A stretch of DNA of 5,109 nucleotides from JBICHM01 sp043101835 (GCA_043101835.1 JBICHM010000315.1:1-5109); one strand, 5' to 3'. Positions 1-5,109 are shown, numbered from the stretch's first letter. The notes: generated by a model from the sequence alone, not told the origin. Numbers and translations: made by a program.

Positions 1-107
1 CCCACGAGGTCAACGCCATCGACGGCGTCGACACCTACGACGACATGGTCGAGCACAACGTCATGGCCATCGTGAACGCGCTCCGCGACGCCGACACCAC
101 GAACTGA
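1..107 (+). CDS. C-terminal end of probable metal (Zn/Mn) ABC transporter substrate-binding protein, partial
   Basis: Only the last 34 codons are present; the frame begins at base 3 and stops at TGA 105-107. The end reads HEVNAIDGVDTYDDMVEHNV and continues with a short helix ending in DADTTN. The pattern TYxxMxxHNVxxIVxAL is what I expect at the end of cluster A-I (ZnuA/TroA/PsaA-type) solute-binding proteins, which deliver Zn2+ or Mn2+ to an ABC-3 permease in the periplasm or on the membrane surface. The next gene, 6 bases on, is such a permease, which supports the call. The metal-binding histidines lie outside the window, so the metal cannot be read. An ATPase gene normally completes the system. 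It does not lie between this gene and the permease, so it must be upstream or elsewhere. The identification rests on a short tail plus context. Confidence 0.6.
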   Translation, partial: HEVNAIDGVDTYDDMVEHNVMAIVNALRDADTTN

Positions 108-113
108 GACGGC

Positions 114-965
114 ATGCTCGAAATCCTCCTCATCCCCTTCATCGCCTGCCTCATCCTCACCGGGATCCACTGTTATCTCGGCATTCATGTCCTGATGCGC
201 GGCGTCATCTTCGTCGACCTCGCGCTCGCGCAGGTCGCCGCCATGGGCGCCGCCGTCGCCATCGCCGCAGGGTTCCACGGCGATTCGACCGCGGCGTACG
301 GCTTCGCACTCGCCTTCACCATTCTCGGCGCCGGCGTCTTCAGCCTCGCCCGATTCCAGGAACACCGAGTTCCGCAGGAAGCCGTCATCGGCATCGTCTA
401 CGCCGTCACCAGCGCCGTCACCATCCTCATCCTCTCCCGCTCCGCCGGCGAGCGCGACGAGATCGAGCACATGCTCGTCGGCGAACTCCTCTTCGTCGGC
501 TGGCCCACCATCATCAAGACGCTCGCCATTTACATCCCCGTGGCGCTCCTCCATGTCTTCTGCCGACGCCCGTTCTTCGCCATCTCGCGCGATGGCGACC
601 GCCACGGCATGACGCCGCTGCAGCTTCGCGCGTGGGATTTTCTCTTCTACGCCTCCTTCGGCGTCGTGGTCACCAGCAGCGTGCAGATCGCCGGCGTCCT
701 CCTCGTCTTCTGCTTCCTCATCGTGCCTGCGGCCTGCGCCGCGCTGTTCGCGAAACGCGTCGGTGCGCGACTCGTCCTCGGCTGGGCCATCGGCGCCGGC
801 GCCAGCCTCGCCGGGCTCTTCGCCAGCGGCATGTGGGACCTGCCCACCGGCCCGGCCGTCGTCGCCGCCCTCGGCGCGGCGTTCTGCATCGCTGGCCTGG
901 TCTACGCCCTCCGCACCCTCCGCGCGCCGCACGAAGTCGCATCCCCGCCCTCCACACGCAGGTAG
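114..965 (+). CDS. Metal ABC transporter permease, ABC-3 family (ZnuB/TroC/MntB-like)
   Basis: A 283-residue inner-membrane permease for divalent metal (Zn2+ or Mn2+) uptake, which would work as a dimer with an ATPase and the binding protein encoded just upstream. Hydrophobic segments lie at about 4-22, 36-53, 61-80, 89-108, 130-149, 174-212 (probably two), 219-238 and 244-266, the usual number for this family. Residues 22-45 (LGIHVLMRGVIFVDLALAQV...) match the conserved early block of ABC-3 permeases. HMLVGELLFVGWPTI near 119-133 matches the conserved cytoplasmic loop thought to contact the ATPase. The length is normal. The ATG at 114 follows the previous stop by 6 bases; a GAG at 106-108, overlapping that stop, is the only Shine-Dalgarno-like sequence, so translational coupling is likely. 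The last dozen residues (HEVASPPSTRR) are a non-membrane tail. Metal specificity cannot be read from the sequence. No Zur or MntR site is visible because the operon start is outside the window. Confidence 0.9.
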   Translation: MLEILLIPFIACLILTGIHCYLGIHVLMRGVIFVDLALAQVAAMGAAVAIAAGFHGDSTAAYGFALAFTILGAGVFSLARFQEHRVPQEAVIGIVYAVTSAVTILILSRSAGERDEIEHMLVGELLFVGWPTIIKTLAIYIPVALLHVFCRRPFFAISRDGDRHGMTPLQLRAWDFLFYASFGVVVTSSVQIAGVLLVFCFLIVPAACAALFAKRVGARLVLGWAIGAGASLAGLFASGMWDLPTGPAVVAALGAAFCIAGLVYALRTLRAPHEVASPPSTRR

Positions 966-982
966 CATGTCGCGGGGCTTCC

Positions 983-2818
983 ATGCACGACGAGCAATAC
1001 CACGAGGCCGCCGCCCAGGAGGGCGGCCCCATCCTCCTCTTCGACGGCGTCTGCAACCTCTGCAACGCCTCGGTCAACTTCGTCATCGACCGTGACCCGA
1101 AGAGCCGATTCCGCTTCGCGTCGCTCCAGTCTGACGCCGCGAAGCGCGCCCTCCAGCGCGCCGGCGTCGTGGACGACCTCCCCGACAGCGTCGTGCTCAT
1201 CGACCGCACCGGCGTGCACACGCAATCGACCGCCGCGCTCCGCGTCGCGCGCCGACTCGGCCCGCCGTGGTCGTTGCTGGCGATCTTCCTGATCGTCCCC
1301 CGCGCCATTCGCGACCCGCTCTATGCCTGGATTGCGCGGAACCGCTACCGCTGGTTCGGGCGCCAGACCGCCTGCCGCATCCCGACGCCCGACCTCAAGG
1401 ACCGATTCCTCGACGCCGGCGAGCCCGCGCACATCGTCGAGCCCGGCGCGCACGACCCCGCCACGCGCGAGCCCGCCTCCCTCGGCCTCGGCACACTGCC
1501 CACGCGCTTCCTGCTCGTCTATCCGATCATCTTCATGCTGCCGTTCCCGCTGATGCTCGTCTTCGTCGTCACCGGCGGCACGGTCAGTCTCGCAGGACAG
1601 GTGCTGCCGGAGTCCTCCGCCGCGTGGCTCGCCCAGGCGCAGGGCGCGATCGTCCAGCCCTTCTCATGGCTCATGGCCCAGCACACGGCTGCGACGCAGG
1701 GCGTGGTCGGATGGTTCGGCGAACTGGTTACCGGCGCCGAGCCGTCCTTCACCATGACCGGCAGCGGCGACGGCGTCGCCTCCTACCTCGGCGTGCTCTT
1801 CGATTTCGTCATCGCCGCGGTCATCGCCGTCGCCTGGTGGGTGTGGCGGCGCTCGAAGCCCATCTCCCCGCGCGTCGCCGACGGCGCGCGCGTCCTGCTG
1901 CGCTACTACCTCGCGTACATGATGTTCGCCTACGGCTTCGCGAAGGTCTTCCCGTTGCAGTTCCCCGGCCTCGGGCCTGACCGGCTGCTCCAACCGTTCG
2001 GGGATGCCTCGCCCATGGGCCTGCTCTGGACCTTCATGGGCGCGAGCGCCGGCTACCAGATCTTCGCCGGCGCCGCCGAAGTGCTTGGCGGCCTGCTGCT
2101 CCTCTTCCGGCGCACCACGCTGCTCGGCTCGCTCGTCGTCGCCGCCGTCATGACCAATGTCTTCGCGATGAACATGTTCTTCGATGTTCCCGTGAAGCTC
2201 TATTCTTTCCACTACCTCGTCTTCGCGATCGTCCTCGCCATCCCCGACCTCCCGCGCCTCACCGGCCTCTTCATCGCCAACATCCCCGTCGCCCCGCGCG
2301 ACCTCCGCCCCTTCTGGGGACGCTCGCGCTGGCTCAACCGCGCCGTCGGCGTCGTGAAGTTCGTGCTCATCGGCCTCCTGCTCTACACCAACATCAGCGG
2401 CGGATTCGCGCAGATGCGCACCCGCGGCCCCTGGGCGCCCGCCCACCCGCTCCGCGCCGTCTACACCGTCGAGTCCTTCGCCTACACCGACGACCAGCCC
2501 GCCGCGCCCGCCGAGCACTGGGTCCGCGTCGGCCTCAACCCGCCCGGCATCGGCACGGTCCAGCGCGCCGACGGCACGGCCGTCCGCATGCGGATGCGCA
2601 TCGACGACGAAGCGCAGACCCTCACCCTCTACGACCGAGGCCTCTCCGAGCCCCCAGCCGAATCGCTCGCCTTCGAGCGACTCGACGACGGCGCCCTGCG
2701 CCTCGCCGGCGTCTTTGAGGGACGCCTGATCGACGTCACGATCAGGCCGATGGAAGTCGAGAGCCTCCTGCAGAGCCGCGGCTTCCGCTGGATCAACGAG
2801 TACCCCTACAACCGCTGA
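983..2818 (+). CDS. DCC-family thiol oxidoreductase domain fused to a DoxX-like membrane domain
   Basis: A 611-residue protein in at least three parts. Residues about 16-145 form a DCC (DUF393, PF04134-type) domain: the thioredoxin-like start ILLFDGVCNLCN carries the CxxC pair C24/C27, and the typical domain end RYRWFGRQTACRIP (C131) follows. After a linker, membrane segments lie near 175-198, 268-288, 303-325, 355-375, 379-400, 406-424 and 453-471. This part resembles DoxX-like proteins, with FPLQFPG at 323-329, SPMGLLWTFMG at 343-353, E366 before LLLLFRRTT, and DVPVKLYSFH at 401-410. Residues about 490-611 look like a soluble beta-rich domain ending in RGFRWINEYPYNR, an ending I recall from DoxX-like proteins of Bacteroidota and Planctomycetota. 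DCC proteins are taken to be thiol-disulfide oxidoreductases, and DoxX relatives are linked to quinone or sulfur redox, so an envelope redox role is inferred. The frame is open back to 632, but homology starts only after ATG 983. GGGG at 974-977 is a weak ribosome site. The gene starts 17 bases after the permease stop, so cotranscription is likely. Confidence 0.85.
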   Translation: MHDEQYHEAAAQEGGPILLFDGVCNLCNASVNFVIDRDPKSRFRFASLQSDAAKRALQRAGVVDDLPDSVVLIDRTGVHTQSTAALRVARRLGPPWSLLAIFLIVPRAIRDPLYAWIARNRYRWFGRQTACRIPTPDLKDRFLDAGEPAHIVEPGAHDPATREPASLGLGTLPTRFLLVYPIIFMLPFPLMLVFVVTGGTVSLAGQVLPESSAAWLAQAQGAIVQPFSWLMAQHTAATQGVVGWFGELVTGAEPSFTMTGSGDGVASYLGVLFDFVIAAVIAVAWWVWRRSKPISPRVADGARVLLRYYLAYMMFAYGFAKVFPLQFPGLGPDRLLQPFGDASPMGLLWTFMGASAGYQIFAGAAEVLGGLLLLFRRTTLLGSLVVAAVMTNVFAMNMFFDVPVKLYSFHYLVFAIVLAIPDLPRLTGLFIANIPVAPRDLRPFWGRSRWLNRAVGVVKFVLIGLLLYTNISGGFAQMRTRGPWAPAHPLRAVYTVESFAYTDDQPAAPAEHWVRVGLNPPGIGTVQRADGTAVRMRMRIDDEAQTLTLYDRGLSEPPAESLAFERLDDGALRLAGVFEGRLIDVTIRPMEVESLLQSRGFRWINEYPYNR

Positions 2819-2835
2819 TCACGAATACAAACAAA

Positions 2836-2869
2836 CGGGCGCCGGGGGTGCGAGGGTCCCCGACGCCCG
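2836..2869 (-). terminator. Intrinsic terminator, best read on the minus strand
   Basis: The arms CGGGCGCCGGGG (2836-2847) and CCCCGACGCCCG (2858-2869) pair over 12 positions with one mismatch, around a 10-base loop. Read on the minus strand, the stem is followed by TTTGTTTGTATT, a good U-rich tail. Read on the plus strand, no T tract follows, although the hairpin lies only 17 bases after the DCC/DoxX stop and might still stop that transcript. The orientation implies that leftward RNA, either lexA readthrough or a separate small RNA, ends here before running antisense into the DCC/DoxX gene. Confidence 0.6.
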
Positions 2870-3095
2870 ATGAGGACGCCGCATCGCGCAGCGCCCCGCT
2901 CCGTCCACGCGCGTTGAGGGGAGCCCGAACGCGCGCGGCGCAGCGATTGCGAATCGCGGCATTGGTCGCGCCTGCACACCGCGCAAGGAGCGCCGGCCGC
3001 CCTGTGCAGCGGTCGACGGAACCCCGAGCGGCGCAAGCGACGGATCCCGCCACCTCCACCACTGTGCGCGACAACGCCCACGCATGAGGCGTGGT
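2870..3095 (-). ncRNA. Candidate structured noncoding RNA (tentative)
   Basis: On the minus strand this stretch holds four separate perfect inverted repeats: CCACGC/GCGTGG at 3078-3094, CTGCACA/TGTGCAG at 2972-3009 with a nested GCGC stem, GCGATT/AATCGC with a 3-base loop at 2943-2957, and CGCGCGTT/AACGCGCG at 2908-2935. It then runs directly into the minus-strand terminator at 2836-2869. A string of hairpins ending in a terminator, with no coding frame, is what a small RNA gene looks like. No promoter or known RNA family is recognisable and GC-rich DNA folds easily, so this is a weak inference; it may equally be the end of a long lexA 3' untranslated region. The boundaries are approximate. 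Confidence 0.2.
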
Positions 3096-3191
3096 CGCTG
3101 ACGACACCATGTCATGGGCGGCGGGGGCCGGGACGCGACGCAATCAGGCGAGCGCGTCCATCAGGGCAAGTACGGGGCCAAACGAAACCGC

Positions 3192-3214
3192 CGCCCGTCT
3201 CGAACCAGCGGGCG
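3192..3214 (-). terminator. Possible minor terminator hairpin downstream of lexA
   Basis: The perfect 6-bp stem CGCCCG/CGGGCG has an 11-base loop. On the minus strand it is followed, after a few bases, by GGTTTCGTTTGG, a partly T-rich stretch. It could back up the larger hairpin at 3316-3360 in ending the lexA transcript. The stem is short and the tail imperfect. Confidence 0.25.
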
Positions 3215-3315
3215 ACGCAGACGCGATCGCCCGATCACACCTCACGATTCGCCGGCGTCGTGCGCCCGGTTCCCGGAACTTTGCGCCGCCCGCGCGCTCC
3301 CTGGGTTCCCCCGCG

Positions 3316-3360
3316 CAACGACAACGCCCGACCGCTCCGAGCGATCGGGCGTTGGCGTTG
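3316..3360 (-). terminator. Long hairpin 85 bases after lexA stop, probable lexA transcript end
   Basis: Bases 3316-3336 pair with 3340-3360: CAACG/CGTTG (5 bp), a mismatch, CAACGCCCGA/TCGGGCGTTG (10 bp), a mismatch, CGCT/AGCG (4 bp), and a 3-base loop CCG. Nineteen pairs with two mismatches make this the strongest structure in the window. Its place downstream of lexA suggests transcript termination or 3' end protection. Neither strand has a T tract after it, so it is not a textbook intrinsic terminator. Confidence 0.45.
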
Positions 3361-3444
3361 TGGTCCCGCGGCGACGCAACCGTCGCGCCCCGGTGGGCGA
3401 CGATCGCGGGGAGCCCGCCGCGGGCCGGTCCGTCTGGTGGGGCG

Positions 3445-4059
3445 TCAGTACCGGCGCAGCACGCCGATGACGACGCCCTGGATCGCGACCTCCTTCACCC
3501 GGATCGGCTCGAACGCCGGGTTCGCGGGCTGGAGGCGGATGTGGTCCGCCTCCTTGAAGAAGGTCTTCAGCGTGGTCTGCCCGTCGGGCAGCAGCGCGAC
3601 GACGCGGTCGCCGTTGAGCGCGGTGTCGCGCCGCTCGACGATCACATAGTCGCCGTCGAGGATGCCCTCATCGCGCATCGAGTCGCCCTCGACCTGCAGT
3701 GCGAAGGTCGGCCCGACGCGCCCGACCTGGGGGCCGAGCATGTCGGTGACATCGAGCTCGTCCTCCTGCTCGAACTTCTCGATCGGGTGGCCCGCCGCGA
3801 TGCGCCCGACGAGCGGGAATCGCATCGGCCGGTCCTCATCGGGGACAGTGACCCCGTCAGGGATCGACAAAGAGCGAGCCTTGTTGGCCTCGCGCACGAG
3901 GGCGCCCTTCTTGATGAGCGCCTCGACGTGCTCGAAGACCGTGACCTTGCTGACGCCGAGCTCGTCGGCGATTTCCTGCATGGTCGGGGAAAAGCCACGA
4001 CGCACGCGGCTGTCGCGAATGAGCTTCAGGATGCGCAACTGCTTCGGTGTGAGATTCAT
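3445..4059 (-). CDS. lexA: LexA repressor (SOS regulator, self-cleaving serine peptidase S24)
   Basis: A 204-residue LexA, normal length. It binds DNA as a dimer and represses DNA-repair genes; RecA filaments on single-stranded DNA trigger its self-cleavage, which turns on the SOS response. The N-terminal winged helix-turn-helix covers about residues 1-65 (LTPKQLRILKLI at 3-14, SPTMQEIADELG at 24-35, recognition helix near SKVTVFEHVEALIKKG at 37-52). The scissile bond is A89-G90 in VGRIAAGHPI. The catalytic dyad is Ser127 in EGDSM and Lys165 in TTLKTFF, 38 residues apart, close to the spacing in E. coli. The C-terminal dimer-forming peptidase fold runs to the end (QGVVIGVLRRY). The ATG at 4059 is chosen because the family start MNLTPKQLRIL lies there and a good GGAGAGA ribosome site sits 7 bases upstream. 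The recognition helix differs from the E. coli and Gram-positive types, so the operator may differ too. The gene is convergent with the metal/DCC cluster. Confidence 0.95.
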   Translation of the reverse strand: MNLTPKQLRILKLIRDSRVRRGFSPTMQEIADELGVSKVTVFEHVEALIKKGALVREANKARSLSIPDGVTVPDEDRPMRFPLVGRIAAGHPIEKFEQEDELDVTDMLGPQVGRVGPTFALQVEGDSMRDEGILDGDYVIVERRDTALNGDRVVALLPDGQTTLKTFFKEADHIRLQPANPAFEPIRVKEVAIQGVVIGVLRRY

Positions 4060-4066
4060 CGGTGGG

Positions 4067-4073
4067 TCTCTCC
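4067..4073 (-). promoter_or_regulatory. Ribosome binding site of lexA
   Basis: GGAGAGA on the minus strand, 7 bases before the lexA ATG. It is the clearest Shine-Dalgarno sequence in the window and fixes the start codon. Its first G is also the end of the inverted repeat at 4073-4089. Confidence 0.6.
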
Positions 4074-4089
4074 AGTCGTCGTGCGACTG
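4073..4089 (-). promoter_or_regulatory. Inverted repeat at the lexA ribosome binding site, possible operator or RNA hairpin
   Basis: CAGTCG-TCGTG-CGACTG is a perfect 6-bp dyad with a 5-base centre, 14-30 bases upstream of the lexA ATG and touching the Shine-Dalgarno sequence. LexA usually represses its own gene through a dyad near the promoter, so this is a candidate site. It does not match the E. coli CTGT-N8-ACAG or the Gram-positive GAAC-N4-GTTC box. It could instead be an RNA hairpin affecting translation, or chance. Confidence 0.3.
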
Positions 4090-4991
4090 CGCCGCCCGCG
4101 CCGAATGCGCGAGCCGGCTGTGTGGAGGCGCCGGTCTGCACCAGCCCCGTCAGGACGCGCGCCGCCTCTCGAAGGCGCGACGCCTGGCGCTCCAGCACGC
4201 GCTCTGCGCCCAACAGGGCCCCGGCGCGCGCCGCCAGAAGGGATGTCTCCAATCGATCGATCCGCATGGCCTCGTCCGCGCCGCCGGCGTCCGCCGAGGA
4301 TTCGAACGCGTCCGACTCGCGGCTCCGGCGGAACCCCGTGGGCAAACCCCGGGCGTCCTGCCCGTCCTCGCCCATGGCGCCCTCGCCCGATGCGCCGACG
4401 CCCGTTGCGAGCGCGAGCCCGCCCTCGCGAACCAGACGCGACACCCGCGCGACATAGTCCCGCGCGTAATCGCCCCCAGGTCCGAGCCTCAGCACCGAGT
4501 TGCCTGCCGCCACATCGAAGGCCATGCCTGCAGTGTCCTGCCCGAGGCCGCGACCCCGACCACCCCGCACGCCTGGACGCTTCCGCGCCGCACGTGCCCC
4601 CGGAGTTGCCGGGCCCGAAAGCCATCGAGCCCTTCGGCCCGCACCGGAACCCGACGACCCGTTCCACGAGCCGCCGACCCCGACGCGAGCCACGCGTCGC
4701 TGCGATCGACCGGATGACTCCCGAACACCCCGGCGATCAACGCCCGAATCTGCGCCGAACGACCCGTCCCGGTTCCGCCCGATGCCGAACATCCGCACAA
4801 CCAACCAGCGGACACCCGACCTCGAACGCCTCCCAGGCTCGCGTCGCCCCCGCCTTCTCCCGGGCAGAGACCACCAGTTGCTGGAGCATCGACATGCCGT
4901 TCCACGACATGTTGGGCCTCCACGACCCTGCCGATCGATCGTCCAATCCGTCCACACGCCTCGAAAAATCATCGAGACGCATGTTCGGGTT

Positions 4992-5031
4992 ACGATACCC
5001 TATCAAACATCGGACTGCAAGGGTCTGTCAG
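4992..5031 (-). promoter_or_regulatory. Possible leftward promoter for the gene upstream of lexA
   Basis: This is the least GC-rich stretch in the window. On the minus strand, TTGCAG (5020-5015), a 17-base spacer and TATCGT (4997-4992) form a weak sigma70-like pair that would start RNA about 3 bases before ATG 4982, giving a nearly leaderless message; no Shine-Dalgarno sequence precedes that ATG. An alternative is CTGACA (5031-5026), an 18-base spacer and TTTGAT (5007-5002). No promoter-like sequence was found right before lexA, so lexA may depend on this one. Confidence 0.3.
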
Positions 5032-5033
5032 GG

Positions 5034-5057
5034 AAAAAATCGGGAGATAATTCCCCG
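5034..5057 (-). terminator. Possible intrinsic terminator of an upstream leftward gene
   Basis: On the minus strand, CGGGG-AATTATC-TCCCG (5057-5041, 4 GC pairs plus one G-U) is followed by A and six Ts (5039-5034). The short stem with a good T run suggests that a leftward gene beyond the right edge ends here, just before the promoter-like sequence at 4992-5031. The stem is only 5 bp, so confidence is modest. Confidence 0.35.
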
Positions 5058-5066
5058 TGCGGCCTG

Positions 5067-5084
5067 CCGCCGCCGGCGCGGCGG
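5067..5084. repeat. GC-only inverted repeat
   Basis: CCGCCGC-CGGC-GCGGCGG is a perfect 7-bp stem with a 4-base loop. It could belong to the terminator region next to it or be chance in very GC-rich sequence. Confidence 0.3.
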
Positions 5085-5089
5085 GATCA

Positions 5090-5102
5090 CCCCCCCCCCC
5101 CC
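5090..5102. repeat. Homopolymer run of 13 C at the window edge
   Basis: Thirteen consecutive C bases (G on the minus strand), then GCCCCAC to the end. Such runs are rare inside bacterial genes and common at assembly ends, so the last 20 bases should be treated with caution. Confidence 0.8.
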
Positions 5103-5109
5103 GCCCCAC

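Larger units (their letters stand above)
2819..3444. other. 626-base intergenic region between convergent genes, hairpin-rich, no convincing protein gene
   Basis: The open frames here (up to 118 residues) are Arg/Ala/Pro-rich, resemble no family I know and overlap on both strands, as expected by chance in GC-rich DNA. No tRNA, tmRNA, SRP or RNase P signature was found. Inverted repeats are frequent: 2836-2869, 2908-2935 (8 bp), 2943-2957 (6 bp), 2972-3009 (7 bp around a smaller hairpin), 3078-3094 (6 bp), 3192-3214 (6 bp), 3316-3360 (long) and 3371-3402 (two competing stems). The strongest are listed separately. Some of these would arise by chance at this GC content. Confidence 0.7.
4056..4982 (-). 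pseudogene. Frame-disrupted coding-like region directly upstream of lexA (unknown function)
   Basis: I do not recognise this product. An open frame begins at ATG 4982 (MRLDDFSRRVDGLDDRSAGS, then SMLQQLVVSAREKAG and TRAWEAFEV) and stops at 4737 after 81 codons, its last part looking unnatural. The most coding-like frame between about 4790 and 4535 is a different one (AQIRALIAGVFGSHPVDRSD...). From about 4525 to 4090 it is the third (MAFDVAAGNSVLRLGPGGDY..., later a helical, probably coiled-coil stretch DRLETSLLAARAGALLGAER and RVLERQASRLREAARVLTGL), where almost every codon ends in G or C. That last frame has no stop before 3857, deep inside lexA, whereas the phase of the first segment stops at 4056 with an ATGA overlap of the lexA start. 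Three single-base losses would rejoin the pieces into one protein of about 309 residues coupled to lexA. Either a decaying gene or base errors near a contig end would explain this. The exact switch points are uncertain, and around 4740-4815 more than one frame looks plausible. Confidence 0.4.

Noticed and set aside
632..982. In-frame upstream extension of the DCC/DoxX gene (start at 632)
   Set aside because: This part overlaps the permease in another frame and is Arg-rich with no family likeness; the DCC homology starts only after ATG 983.
3053..3061. CCTCCACCA resembling a tmRNA or tRNA 3' end
   Set aside because: No T-arm (GGTTCGA) precedes it and no matching 5' acceptor strand is found at a sensible distance.
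2793..3143. Minus-strand frames of 116, 98 and 91 residues in the intergenic gap
   Set aside because: Three overlapping frames with similar Arg/Ala/Pro composition, no ribosome site and no recognisable motif; they run through the terminator hairpin.
3200..3206. GGTTCGA on the minus strand, as in a tRNA T-loop
   Set aside because: The flanking arms do not pair as a 5-bp T-stem and no acceptor or anticodon arms could be built; it is the loop of the 3192-3214 hairpin.
3269..3279. Palindrome GTTCCCGGAAC as a LexA box
   Set aside because: It resembles GTTC/GAAC boxes but has the wrong spacing and lies downstream of lexA with no promoter nearby.
3662..4717. 351-residue plus-strand open frame
   Set aside because: It lies antisense to lexA and the upstream region, with Ser/Arg/Cys-rich unnatural composition; a mirror of the minus-strand coding bias.
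3857..4972. A single 371-residue minus-strand gene in one frame
   Set aside because: Its first part looks non-coding in this phase and its end overlaps lexA by about 200 bases; only the middle looks like protein.
4056..4982. Identification of the gene upstream of lexA as ImuA or SulA
   Set aside because: lexA neighbours are often such genes, but no P-loop or other ImuA motif and no SulA likeness is visible in any frame.
1..5109. CRISPR array, insertion sequence, prophage or defence system
   Set aside because: No regularly spaced direct repeats, no transposase or integrase motifs, and the intact genes are housekeeping types.

Overview
This is high-GC DNA with strongly GC-biased third codon positions. 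It looks chromosomal, from a Gram-negative-type bacterium. The LexA sequence and the DoxX-like protein style make me lean toward Planctomycetota (Phycisphaerae-like), but that is an impression from sequence style and no marker gene is present to settle it. The right edge carries a 13-base C run and may be a contig end.

Layout. (1) 1-2818 is a rightward gene cluster. It holds the last 34 residues of a probable zinc/manganese ABC substrate-binding protein, a complete ABC-3 family permease (6 bases after the previous stop), and, 17 bases further on, a large membrane protein. That protein joins an N-terminal DCC thiol-oxidoreductase domain to a DoxX-like membrane domain and a C-terminal soluble domain ending in RGFRWINEYPYNR. 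The tight spacing suggests one transcript: metal uptake plus a redox-linked membrane protein. (2) 2819-3444 is a 626-base gap between convergent genes. I see no convincing protein gene there, but several hairpins. One, just after the rightward cluster, is a terminator for leftward transcription. (3) 3445-4059, leftward, encodes an intact LexA repressor with its cleavage site and Ser/Lys dyad. (4) 4056-4982, leftward and immediately upstream of lexA, is coding-like DNA whose best reading frame changes along its length. It could be a broken gene, or a gene with base-calling errors near a contig end. Its last phase ends in an ATGA overlap with the lexA start. (5) 4983-5109 is a less GC-rich stretch with promoter-like and terminator-like signals for leftward transcription, then the C run.

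The two halves do different jobs: metal import plus a membrane redox protein on the left, and control of the SOS response on the right. The most interesting points are the DCC/DoxX fusion, the frame-broken gene coupled to lexA, the dyad over the lexA ribosome binding site, and the hairpin-rich intergenic gap that may hold a leftward noncoding RNA.
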